Of a stretch of 64,000 bases of DNA, positions 56,511 through 63,807 are shown in pieces. The stretch covers positions 1-64,000 of IMG/VR virus record IMGVR_UViG_3300032675_000009; one strand, written 5' to 3'. Below the pieces are notes generated by a model. It ran no database searches and was not told where the DNA came from. It saw only the letters and a program-made list of their open reading frames with translations. This stretch comes from a virus. Position 1 is the first letter of the stretch. Each line of letters begins with the position of its first letter. Made by a program: the position numbers and the translations under genes.

Positions 56511-57263
56511 TCAGTTGGCATCAACTTCCTTTTCCGATGGGTAGTCGTCATCGTCTTCCTCGGGCTGCTGCTGAAGGCCACTCAGGAATTCTGCCATGAC
56601 GTACTCTAGAATCACCCCGTGGTCCGAACTCGAACAAGCTGATTGAACCGCACCAGAGTTCACGAAATCAGTCCACATATTCGAGATTGCCCGGCTGGTG
56701 ATGATCGTTATGCCGTACTTATCCTCGGAGGTGTCGAACAGCTTGCGCTTGACCAGCGCCTCTTTGAGTTCCGCAATCGTGCTGTTCTCTGCGATCGCCA
56801 GAAGCTCTTGGTAATCCGAGTTCTTCTCGGTCGTCACGCTCGAAAGAATCGACATCGAGACAATGCCGATCTCCGCCTGCTTCTCAACGCTTAAAGACGG
56901 GAACGCCAGTGCGACCTTCTTGGCCGCGTAGGCATCCGTGCGGGACACACCGAGTTTTTCGACAACTTCTTTCCGCATGAACTGCTCGAAGGACTGGTAG
57001 CCCAGTCGAGTGTAGCTCTCTGGGTTGTCGTGAATAGAAACCAGAAGCCGGCCGATCAGTGGTCGCATTTTGGCTGTGACTTCGCTGGCGCGAACCATGA
57101 CTCGGCAACAGACCGCGAGTGTTTCGTAAAGCGCTTCCGGAGTGAACTCCCGGTCCAAGACGAAATCGATCTTGGAGGTCGGCTCCAGCGCCGCCTTAAA
57201 CATCTTCGCCTCAGACGGAGTGAGACTTGCCTGCTTGATGGATGGATCGGGAGTGGGTGCCAT
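56511..57263 (-). CDS. hypothetical helical protein, 250 aa
   Basis: ATG 57263 (MAPTPDPSIKQASLTPSEAK) follows the previous stop closely; a longer in-frame extension is a shadow. All-helical central domain (YETLAVCCRVMVRASEVTAK, YQSFEQFMRKEVVEKLGVSR) with a GVSRTDAYAAKKVAL segment like a helix-turn-helix, and a very acidic C-terminus (QQPEEDDDDYPSEKEVD). May be a DNA-binding regulator. Ends at a terminator. Confidence 0.6.
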   Translation of the reverse strand: MAPTPDPSIKQASLTPSEAKMFKAALEPTSKIDFVLDREFTPEALYETLAVCCRVMVRASEVTAKMRPLIGRLLVSIHDNPESYTRLGYQSFEQFMRKEVVEKLGVSRTDAYAAKKVALAFPSLSVEKQAEIGIVSMSILSSVTTEKNSDYQELLAIAENSTIAELKEALVKRKLFDTSEDKYGITIITSRAISNMWTDFVNSGAVQSACSSSDHGVILEYVMAEFLSGLQQQPEEDDDDYPSEKEVDAN

Positions 57264-57264
57264 G

Positions 57265-57480
57265 TTATTTAAGCGAGTCGATTGCCTTGTATATCTCAGA
57301 TTCCCCGAGCCAAAGCCATGCAGGATCTTTGAAGGCATGGCAAGCGAAAACGGCCTTGGCACGATCAAGATCAGGTTCATGGTTCGGCTCATAGGCTATC
57401 TGTCTACATGTTGGCCATAGAATCTCCAGATCAATACGCCGAAGCCTTCGGTACCACCAGTTCAGGATGAGGGTCTTCAT
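57265..57480 (-). CDS. hypothetical protein, 71 aa
   Basis: Starts MKTLILNWWYRRLRRIDLEI, a hydrophobic-basic N-terminus, followed by a helical domain (LDRAKAVFACHAFKDPAWLW). One base separates its stop from the next start. No family recognised. Confidence 0.6.
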   Translation of the reverse strand: MKTLILNWWYRRLRRIDLEILWPTCRQIAYEPNHEPDLDRAKAVFACHAFKDPAWLWLGESEIYKAIDSLK

Positions 57481-57493
57481 CGCAATTCAGGAA

Positions 57494-57763
57494 TTATGAT
57501 TCCGGTCCCAATGTAAGCTTAGCGCCGTCAATGCGCCGAGCAAGGGTAACAACCTCGTTGATCCCGTTACTCACGGCAATGGTGGCCGTGTTGATCGCGT
57601 CCACCCCTTGCTTAACCATCGGGCTTAGGCCGTCAATCACCTTGTTCGCCAATGTATCGAGATCCTTGGCCGACTGGGTTTCGAGCGCCGCGATCCGGTC
57701 CAGCGCCTCCTGTAGCATGGTCTGGGTTTTTGCCAAGTCAGCTTGTACGCCAAGGATGTCCAT
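57494..57763 (-). CDS. coiled-coil protein, 89 aa
   Basis: Helical, with heptad pattern (DLAKTQTMLQEALDRIAALE) then a second helix (KDLDTLANKVIDGLSPMVKQ). No membrane segment. It lies between a membrane protein and the 71-aa gene, perhaps as a partner of the former. Family unknown. Confidence 0.6.
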   Translation of the reverse strand: MDILGVQADLAKTQTMLQEALDRIAALETQSAKDLDTLANKVIDGLSPMVKQGVDAINTATIAVSNGINEVVTLARRIDGAKLTLGPES

Positions 57764-57765
57764 CT

Positions 57766-57960
57766 TTATTTACCTGACAACTTTCTGGCCGCCTTAACGA
57801 TGGCCTGCTTGGTCGCGTGTGCCGCCTTCCTGCCCTGCTGGATTCGCTCCTTGATCGTCAATAGGTTAACGCCGATGGTGGTGCCGGCCGCTATGCCCGT
57901 CAGTGGAACTTTTGCGTCGCACAAGAGCGCGATGACAAAAAACGCGCAGAGCAGTTTCAT
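57766..57960 (-). CDS. small membrane or exported protein, 64 aa
   Basis: N-terminus MKLLCAFFVIALLCDAKVPL is a signal peptide or anchor, followed by a weakly hydrophobic Gly-containing segment (TGIAAGTTIGVNLL) and a basic helical tail (ERIQQGRKAAHATKQAIVKA). Could be a spanin-like or pore protein. It follows the outer-membrane-like gene by one base. Confidence 0.55.
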   Translation of the reverse strand: MKLLCAFFVIALLCDAKVPLTGIAAGTTIGVNLLTIKERIQQGRKAAHATKQAIVKAARKLSGK

Positions 57961-57961
57961 C

Positions 57962-58528
57962 CTAGAAAAACTTTCCGATTGAAAGGATCACGTTGGGGGT
58001 GACTTGATTTGGGACCACGGCCGTCGTTGAGGTAACCGCCGTTATTCCGACCTCAGCTACCACGCTCCACCCGGACAGTTTACCCGAAAGATCGTACTTT
58101 CCAAATCCGCCTCCACTGAAGTTTCCCACGGTTGGAGTGGCCGTTGAGATTCCAGCCGCAAGTAGTCCGCCAAGCGTGAAGTTGCCCGACTTGGCGAACA
58201 CCTTGGCTACGCCAGTGTCGACCGTGCTGTAGGTAGAATTGATCCGAAGATGGTTAACCCAGTACGTCCCGCTGCCGGTCCCGATCTCCAGCCATGTTCC
58301 AATTACTCCATTGGCCGCTTGCGGAGTGGAGTTCTGGGTGTAACTGGCACCAAACGTGACACCGTAGGCGAAGTCCTGTGGCGTGCTAACCGGAAGCGTG
58401 GGAGCGGCCGGCGCGGGGTTCGTGACCGTGGTCGTGGTTGCAACTGGGGTTGTGGTGGTTGTTGGGGTTGTGGTTTGAGCGCTCAGGGTGCCCGCGAGGA
58501 TTAATAAAGCGATAGATGGTGTTCTCAT
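57962..58528 (-). CDS. outer-membrane-beta-barrel-like protein, 188 aa
   Basis: ATG 58528 gives MRTPSIALLILAGTLSAQTT, a Sec signal peptide ending in Ala-Gln. A Thr/Pro linker (TTTPTTTTTPVATTTTVTNP) is followed by alternating hydrophobic strands (FAYGVTFGASYTQNST, GVIGTWLEIGTGSGTYWVNH, SGWSVVAEVGITAVTS) and a C-terminal Phe (ILSIGKFF), as in outer-membrane barrels recognised by BAM. A phage-encoded surface protein could alter receptors or exclude other phages. Role is inference. Confidence 0.65.
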   Translation of the reverse strand: MRTPSIALLILAGTLSAQTTTPTTTTTPVATTTTVTNPAPAAPTLPVSTPQDFAYGVTFGASYTQNSTPQAANGVIGTWLEIGTGSGTYWVNHLRINSTYSTVDTGVAKVFAKSGNFTLGGLLAAGISTATPTVGNFSGGGFGKYDLSGKLSGWSVVAEVGITAVTSTTAVVPNQVTPNVILSIGKFF

Positions 58529-58538
58529 AATTGTTGGT

Positions 58539-58976
58539 CTACTTTCCAAATCGACGTGCGTACTCTTGCCAAAAGTCACCCAGGAAAATGGCTTGACCTT
58601 GGGCCAGTGTCAATCTCCCGGAGCATACATCCTTCTTCACTGCGGTCTCCAGCCTGTCTTTCTGCCGCGCCTCCGGCCAAATTTGCGGCCAAAGATTCTT
58701 GGGGTCCTGGGGCGCGCCGCCCACCTCGAGGGGTACTCGGTGGTCTTCCTCGTATGACTCCGGTATAGTGATCAGGCGAAGGTCGACCATCTGTTTCAAC
58801 TTCAGGGAGTCCGTGAAACTCACTGGCGGCCGAACCGCCTTGGTCCACGATGCCGCACAGATGGTCGTCTTGATATTGGCTTGGGTGACATTGGGATTGA
58901 TAGCCCCCGGCGTCCATGACGGTGGCAGGCTGTAATCAGCGGAGGATGCGGCGATCAGTAGGAGAAGTAACTTCAC
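58539..58976 (-). CDS. secreted HNH-like protein, 145 aa
   Basis: The GTG start gives MKLLLLLIAASSADYSLPPS, a signal peptide. The mature part has GAINPNVTQANIKTTICAAS, WTKAVRPPVSFTDSLKLKQM and EEDHRVPLEVGGAPQDPKNL, an HNH-like 'D-H-x-P-L-x-x-G-G' motif known from exported bacterial proteins of unknown function. One Cys lies on each side of the motif. An upstream ATG in the dispersed palindrome (59033) is in frame but would spoil the signal peptide. It may degrade DNA outside the cytoplasm. Confidence 0.7.
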   Translation of the reverse strand: MKLLLLLIAASSADYSLPPSWTPGAINPNVTQANIKTTICAASWTKAVRPPVSFTDSLKLKQMVDLRLITIPESYEEDHRVPLEVGGAPQDPKNLWPQIWPEARQKDRLETAVKKDVCSGRLTLAQGQAIFLGDFWQEYARRFGK

Positions 58977-59015
58977 GGTTAGAGTATAGCCTCCGGGCCG
59001 GAAGTCGTCAATGTG

Positions 59016-59034
59016 ATGTCCGAATCCGGACATG
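59016..59034. repeat. dispersed palindrome in the methyltransferase 3' end
   Basis: ATGTCCGAATCCGGACATG; lies in the restored C-terminus of the methyltransferase (coding C-P-D-S-D) and upstream of the secreted HNH-like gene. Confidence 0.85.
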
Positions 59035-59125
59035 GCTTGAATACGCGTGCGATGTAGTTGGACAACTCAAATGGGATCATCGCCCGTTCCGCCTTCCAGG
59101 ATGACGACATTGATTCCTTGCGCCG

Positions 59126-59135
59126 CCCCCCCCCC
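59126..59135. repeat. C10/G10 homopolymer in the methyltransferase gene
   Basis: Ten C on the + strand, that is ten G in the coding strand. Nine would keep the gene open to its conserved end; ten truncate it. Confidence 0.9.
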
Positions 59136-59556
59136 GTTGAACTTGGGTAGCAAAGCCGGAACGTCGCCCCATAAGTACTGGGCTCCGTAGTGAGCTTTGG
59201 CTGTACCGAGCCATCGCTGGGCCTCGCGAACATTTTCCATGACGATGGGTAGGTTGGCCTCTTTGGCTATCCGCCAGCACGCCTCGATTAACGACAGGTC
59301 TGGCAGTGGTGGGTTACGTGCGCGCGTCCAGGGCATAGCGTGACGGCTAAACTCTTCGCACGGCATAGAGGCCACGATGACCGTACCGTGTCTTAGTTTT
59401 GTTCCGTCGATAGTCCGAACGTCCTGCAAGATGAGATCTCCTGGATACCCGTGGTTGACAACATCAAACCCGATACACCGGTAGCCTTCGGCTTGGAATC
59501 CAAGGGTCCAGCCGCCCTTGCCACAACCAAGATCAATGCAAAGTGGCTTCCGGTGT

Positions 59557-59853
59557 TCAGGCATACATAGCCCTCTCTCGTTGCGTCAGAAAACGTCCGG
59601 TGTGAGGACAGCGCGGCGGTTCTGGTGTAGGGTGAAGGCACGCTTGAATCTCGATTAGTAGATGTGGACACGAGCACATTTTGTTAAACAGAGCCATGTG
59701 ATGAATATGAAACCCTGGTCGCGGCGGCCGTCCGGCGGCCAAAGTAAACACCGCACGGTGAAGGTACTGGTCGCGCCATTTTCCCGAATTCATTCGGAAG
59801 TATCCTTTGTGGTTGCGTCTCGCTGATCCAAAAATGGGATGGGTGATGGTCAC
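59557..59853 (-). CDS. HNH-type protein, 98 aa
   Basis: GTG start just after the preceding stop. Contains GKWRDQYLHRAVFTLAAGRP and FHIHHMALFNKMCSCPHLL, an HNH-like His-His pair in the usual setting of small phage HNH proteins (a W-x-x-x-H-R helix, 'G-x-x-I-H-H'), with a short Cys/His C-terminus. Overlaps the methyltransferase start. Likely a small homing-type or structural HNH protein. Confidence 0.6.
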   Translation of the reverse strand: MTITHPIFGSARRNHKGYFRMNSGKWRDQYLHRAVFTLAAGRPPRPGFHIHHMALFNKMCSCPHLLIEIQACLHPTPEPPRCPHTGRFLTQRERAMYA

Positions 59854-60012
59854 TTAGACACTCCGTTTCTTCCGAACTTCCGTCCGGCGCCGCCTACGTT
59901 CAGCCACGGCTTTCTGTCGACATCCAAGGCAACAGTATTTATCGCTAGGAAGTTGCGGCCGGAAATCTTTCTTGCAATGAGAGCAGGGGATTAGCGCGTC
60001 GGTAAAACTCAC
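59854..60012 (-). CDS. small zinc-ribbon protein, 52 aa
   Basis: GTG start overlapping the upstream stop. CSHCKKDFRPQLPSDKYCCL shows a CxxC then CCxxC arrangement, followed by an Arg/Lys-rich tail. Typical of small nucleic-acid-binding zinc fingers ('zinc ribbon with basic tail'). Stop TAA is followed at once by the GTG of the next gene. Confidence 0.6.
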   Translation of the reverse strand: MSFTDALIPCSHCKKDFRPQLPSDKYCCLGCRQKAVAERRRRRTEVRKKRSV

Positions 60013-60446
60013 ACCTTCAGACCTTTCGCCAGCCGTCTCCGAATTACCCTGACATACTGAGCCCGATATCCCAACACTGTCTCAATCTCAACCGGCGTTT
60101 TCCCGGCCTTGAGCATGGCAATTATGATCGGCCGCTTGCGATCGTTCTCCGCGCGTTTCTCCGCGTTCGGGTTCCCCGGTTGGTAGTACCGTCCACACTC
60201 GCGGCATTTGAAACCCTTCTTGCCGGCGGTCGCCATGTCGCCATTGCAGAGGGGGCAGTGAACGCCTGGCACCGGCGTAAACCTAAATGACTTCGGTATC
60301 TTGGGCATCTCAATGCGGGGTTTATCCGGCGATACCTTCATCGCCTGATCGAGATCCCTGAACACGTCCGGGTCGCGCCAAGTGTCTTTCCAGTGGCGAC
60401 GTGGCGGCTCCCCTGTTTCAATCAGACTGGACAGTGAGCTATTCAT
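60009..60446 (-). CDS. zinc-finger/HTH protein, 145 aa
   Basis: Residues about 62-90 carry VHCPLCNGDMATAG and FKCRECGRYYQPGNP, a four-Cys zinc ribbon. The C-terminal 50 residues are helical and basic (KRPIIIAMLKAGKTPVEIET, VLGYRAQYVRVIRRRLAKGL), a helix-turn-helix. Probably a transcription regulator or recombination helper. Overlaps both neighbours by four bases. Confidence 0.65.
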   Translation of the reverse strand: MNSSLSSLIETGEPPRRHWKDTWRDPDVFRDLDQAMKVSPDKPRIEMPKIPKSFRFTPVPGVHCPLCNGDMATAGKKGFKCRECGRYYQPGNPNAEKRAENDRKRPIIIAMLKAGKTPVEIETVLGYRAQYVRVIRRRLAKGLKV

Positions 60447-60799
60447 GATAAATTCCTTTCAGGTCTGAAGATAACGATGGCGCTCGGGAACGGAGCGCGT
60501 GCGGTGTGGTCGCGACGATCATTGAAATTCAACCGTCCACGCAGGAATCGAATCTCTCCCCGCATACACAGGGCGTGCCACCAACTGGTATCGGTGCGAG
60601 CCGGGAGTAGCATCACAACAGTGCAGCCGGCTTTGCTTGTTTCGTAGCCCTTGTGGATCCACCGATCGATCTGCCGGTCGTCAAAACAAAACTCCCGATT
60701 CAAAAAGTAAACAACGGAATGCGGCGTGGCGTGCTGGTCCGTGATCGACGACATCATACCCGGGTTCCATAATCGGCCAAGACTACTCATCGTCACCAT
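60443..60799 (-). pseudogene. phage Dam-type N6-adenine methylase with internal deletion, 118 aa
   Basis: The C-terminal half is the phage Dam family (PF05869): YETSKAGCTVVMLLPARTDT, SWWHALCMRGEIRFLRGRLN and APFPSAIVIFRP. The N-terminal part keeps DQHATPHSVVYFLNREFCFD but jumps directly to DRQIDRWIHKGYE, skipping the 40-50 residues that normally contain the catalytic NPPY motif. Without it the protein should be inactive as a methylase but might still bind DNA. Start uncertain (60799, 60790 or 60754). The gene overlaps the DnaB stop. Confidence 0.65.
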
Positions 60800-62216
60800 C
60801 CTGGTCTTCGTCCTCGGAGAACGTCAAGGTTTTACCGTTGAAGCGGCCCATGATTGTGCCAAGGGGTCCTGACCGGTTTTTTCGGATAATGAATTCGGCT
60901 AGTTGTTTTAGCTCAGGGCACTGCGGACGGTCCAAGATCTCACGGTAGGGAAAGATCACAACATCAGCCGACTTGGCGATAGCCGAACTCCCGTGAATCA
61001 TATTAAGGGTTGGGCGAGGGTCTCCGCCTTTATTGTTCTTGCCGGCTTCCTTCGTCAAGTGACTCAGGGCAACAACTGGAACCTTCAGGCGTTTCGCCAT
61101 GTTCTTTAAGCTCGGGGCGATGAAACTCAACGCCTCATTCTCGGAGCGAAAGTCTATGCCGGGATATCCACTTTTGAAATACGAAAGCAACTGCAGTTGG
61201 TCTAAGAAGATGGCCACGGCGCCATGCTTCTTCACTGCTGTTTGAGAAGCCATGTACACAGACTTCATCGTCGGGTATGCTTCGTCAGAAAAATAAAGAG
61301 GGTACTCCGCAGCCCGCCCGGCGGCCGTGGCGATATCAATCCTCTCCTGCTGGTCCAGTTGGCCGTATCGAAACCTATGGAACGAGACGCCAGAGTCACG
61401 AGCAATCAGCCTGAGCGCTTGGTCTTCAGAACTCATTTCCAAACTGAAGAACAATACCGGGCCCTGTGTCTTGACGATATGGATTGCCCACTGAAGGGCT
61501 AATGCTGACTTCCCTTCGGATGTCCTGGCCGCAATGATGATCAGCTTACCCGGATCCAGGCCGAAGATTCGCCGCTGGAGTTTGGGCATGCCGAAATGGA
61601 GGCCGCGAATCCGCAGGTGGGGGCTCAGGAAAGAGTTGATCCCCCCATCGCATCCCTCCATGATCTGCTTTAGTGAACGCAGGCCATGCTCTTCGTTTTC
61701 CTCGGTAGCCATCTCGGCTAGTCCGAGTTCGGCGCTGGCGAGAATGTCGGCCGCGCTGGACTCACCCATCAGCGCGAGATTCATAATGCGCTTTCCGTAA
61801 TCGATTGCCCGGCGAAGTGTGGTCTTCTCTCGGAGTAATAAGATGTAGGAATCCAGGTTGGGCAACCGGGGCATGTTCTCATCAAGGGAAATCAAGTACG
61901 TGAGTCCACCAACGGCTTCGTACTTCTTCGCTCGCTGGAGTTCGGTTGCGACGGTGATGCGGTCAATCTTCTGTTTGCGGTCCGAGATCGTCTTCATCGC
62001 CTCCAGGATGAACCTGTGTGACTCCAATACGAAATCGTCGCGGTCCAGCCGTCCCGAAACGTCATCCCAGTGAGAGTGATCTAGCAATACAGATCCGAGG
62101 ACTAAGCGTTCGGCGTCAAGGGCTTGAGGAAGCCCATGACGCATGGCGATATCTCCAGCCGACCTCTGAGGTTGTTCTTGCTTGCGTGGCTTTCGAATCT
62201 CAGGCATGGCGCTCAC
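60783..62216 (-). CDS. dnaB: replicative DNA helicase, DnaB family, 477 aa
   Basis: Hexameric 5'-3' helicase for phage replication. N-terminal domain about 27-125 (ALDAERLVLGSVLLDHSHWD). RecA-like core: Walker A AARTSEGKSALALQWA (unusual TSEGKS in place of PGMGKT), FFSLEMSSEDQALRLIA, Walker B AIFLDQLQLL, VALSHLTKEAGK with the conserved His, and the C-terminal KNRSGPLGTIMGRFNG arginine finger region. No intein or fused primase. Overlaps the preceding 217-aa gene by 17 bases. A helicase loader or primase is not visible and may lie outside the window. Confidence 0.92.
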   Translation of the reverse strand: MSAMPEIRKPRKQEQPQRSAGDIAMRHGLPQALDAERLVLGSVLLDHSHWDDVSGRLDRDDFVLESHRFILEAMKTISDRKQKIDRITVATELQRAKKYEAVGGLTYLISLDENMPRLPNLDSYILLLREKTTLRRAIDYGKRIMNLALMGESSAADILASAELGLAEMATEENEEHGLRSLKQIMEGCDGGINSFLSPHLRIRGLHFGMPKLQRRIFGLDPGKLIIIAARTSEGKSALALQWAIHIVKTQGPVLFFSLEMSSEDQALRLIARDSGVSFHRFRYGQLDQQERIDIATAAGRAAEYPLYFSDEAYPTMKSVYMASQTAVKKHGAVAIFLDQLQLLSYFKSGYPGIDFRSENEALSFIAPSLKNMAKRLKVPVVALSHLTKEAGKNNKGGDPRPTLNMIHGSSAIAKSADVVIFPYREILDRPQCPELKQLAEFIIRKNRSGPLGTIMGRFNGKTLTFSEDEDQDGDDE

Positions 62217-62853
62217 GGTGGATCGGTTCAGTGCTCAGCCGCATCTCGCCACAGTGGAACGCATTGACTTTGGTTCCCGAGTAGGTGGCGAAGTTGGCGA
62301 TGTCGGAACCGTCCTCGAACTTCACCATGAGTTGATTCCAAGCGCAGTCCTTGTAGTAGTCGTCGATCACCGAGCCGGCCTTGTTAGGCGGAAACAATGG
62401 GCCGTTATAGTAAACGCGGGTGCCGGTCGGGAACTTCTCAGTTAGGGTTTTTCGGATGTGCTCGTTCGCGGTCTTGTTGGCGCATAATTCGCGGTTCCAA
62501 ACACTTCCACAGGGGCAACCGTAGTGGTCAGCGCGGGCCTTCCGCTCCGTTTCTTGCTCTCGGTGGCTCTGGTAGGCTCTGCCTTCAAACGGTTCCTTAC
62601 TCATACGTTCCGCTTGCCGACGCAGCAAATCCTCCGCTTGCCGACGCAGCAAGTTCCGATCGAAGTAGTAGGGGGTATAGGTTCTGCCGAAGGAATCTGC
62701 GGCTTTAGCTTGCTTCGGAGGGACCGGATCTTGCGCCTGCCCGGCGGCCTCTAGTGCCCGACGCAGTTTCTCTTTCGCGACCCTGCCTTCGGCCTCGGTG
62801 CCCGGCCTATCCGCCAAGGCACGCAGTGCCGCTATTCTTCGGGAGTCCCTCAC
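62200..62853 (-). CDS. hypothetical protein with N-terminal helical domain, 217 aa
   Basis: The N-terminus (RRIAALRALADRPGTEAEGR, VAKEKLRRALEAAG) is a helical module often found at the front of unrelated phage proteins. A repeat LLRRQAE is coded by an exact 20-bp direct repeat (about 62614-62655). The central part has CPCGSVWNRELC, perhaps a zinc site. The C-terminal part is mixed (FPTGTRVYYNGPLFPPNKAG). Unknown role, presumably in replication as it precedes DnaB. Confidence 0.6.
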   Translation of the reverse strand: MRDSRRIAALRALADRPGTEAEGRVAKEKLRRALEAAGQAQDPVPPKQAKAADSFGRTYTPYYFDRNLLRRQAEDLLRRQAERMSKEPFEGRAYQSHREQETERKARADHYGCPCGSVWNRELCANKTANEHIRKTLTEKFPTGTRVYYNGPLFPPNKAGSVIDDYYKDCAWNQLMVKFEDGSDIANFATYSGTKVNAFHCGEMRLSTEPIHRERHA

Positions 62854-63203
62854 TTTTCAACCAACCTCTCCATCCGCAGTGATGCCGAAGAACGACCGTC
62901 CGCCGGCGTGAAGCTGGTTTCGTAAATCTCCCTCACCTGAATCGGTTTCGGAAAGAACTCGCACCGATCCGTTATCTGGGCCACAAGCCATTCCAGGTCA
63001 CCGGAGTAGCCCTTTAAGATTGGCGCGTAGTCCCGGTCAATGGCAACCCACTCGTCTGTCTTGAGGCCACGCACGATGCGCGCGACTGCTTTGGCGTACG
63101 CGGCCTTCGGCTTGCTTTCGGTCGGCTTACCTGGCAGGGAAATGCCGTCTATGTGGCTCCAGATCTCGTTCAGAAACTCAGCCGTCAACTTCACCTTACG
63201 CAC
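62850..63203 (-). CDS. hypothetical protein, 117 aa
   Basis: Start overlaps the end of the 203-aa gene; stop overlaps the next start (ATGA). Helical protein MRKVKLTAEFLNEIWSHIDG, with GLKTDEWVAIDRDYAPILKG and YETSFTPADGRSSASLRMER. No family recognised. Embedded in the replication operon. Confidence 0.6.
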   Translation of the reverse strand: MRKVKLTAEFLNEIWSHIDGISLPGKPTESKPKAAYAKAVARIVRGLKTDEWVAIDRDYAPILKGYSGDLEWLVAQITDRCEFFPKPIQVREIYETSFTPADGRSSASLRMERLVEK

Positions 63204-63807
63204 CCTCCTTTCTTGGCGGTACGGCTACTTTGTGCTTATAGTCAACACTCCAACACGTAACGGACTCGTTCGCTTTACGGAATGCTTCACATGCGGCCTG
63301 CAGTTCTCTGATGCCATCCAGCCGTTCATAGGCAACATCTTCATCCATCTCGTCACATGCTGACTCAATCAGCCGCTCAATATTTGGGGCCTTGAACGGA
63401 AACTCCTCGCAGCAAAAAACGAACTCAGGCCGGTCCTCGTCAGGGCCGTCGTCTAGGTACTCCGCAAGTTCGTCAATGTCGGCAAAGTAACTATCTCCCA
63501 ATGATCCGTGTCCGCCCTCGAAGTAAACTGGGCCCGCGTAATTCGGAACCAACTCTGATCGGTCTAGCATCTCCGCTTCACGTTTCGCGCGGCGCTTAAG
63601 TTCACACTCGCGGTGATACAGTGACCTGACGTTACCTTCAGCGTAAGGAACGCGTTCGTCTTTGGCTAATATTCCTCCGCAGTCATAGCAAGTGCAGCAC
63701 TTTTGTGAGACGTCGAAGTTGCCCGGCGCCGCGACCCCACGACACTCCGAACACATAGACCACTTCGTCGGGGTACCGTCCGGGAGATGAAGGAAAAAGG
63801 CGTTCAC
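63196..63807 (-). CDS. Cys-rich hypothetical protein, 203 aa
   Basis: GTG start overlapping the preceding TGA. Residues about 19-46 contain CSECRG and CCTCYDCGG, a probable zinc-binding module, followed by a basic helical stretch (HRECELKRRAKREAE), an acidic middle (DIDELAEYLDDGPDEDRPEF) and a C-terminal mixed region. No family recognised. Confidence 0.6.
   Translation of the reverse strand: MNAFFLHLPDGTPTKWSMCSECRGVAAPGNFDVSQKCCTCYDCGGILAKDERVPYAEGNVRSLYHRECELKRRAKREAEMLDRSELVPNYAGPVYFEGGHGSLGDSYFADIDELAEYLDDGPDEDRPEFVFCCEEFPFKAPNIERLIESACDEMDEDVAYERLDGIRELQAACEAFRKANESVTCWSVDYKHKVAVPPRKEGA

Larger units (their letters stand above)
58979..59564 (-). pseudogene. DNA cytosine methyltransferase-like gene with a G10 tract, currently out of frame
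   Basis: C5-methyltransferase-like (Dcm type): motif I CIDLGCGKGGWTLGF, motif IV SMPCEEFSRHAMPW with the catalytic Cys, motif VI-like MENVREAQRWLG. At residue about 145 a run of ten G (coding strand, 59126-59135) shifts the frame and the protein ends prematurely (stop at 59067). With nine G the frame continues RRKESMSSSWKAERAMIPFE and LSNYIARVFKP, the normal C-terminus of such phage enzymes, to a TAA at 58979. This suggests a slippage ON/OFF switch, or a sequencing error. No target-recognition domain is seen. Confidence 0.7.

Noticed and set aside
58539-59033. ATG inside the palindrome as start of the exported HNH-like gene
   Set aside because: It would place about 19 polar residues before the signal peptide; the GTG at 58976 is better.
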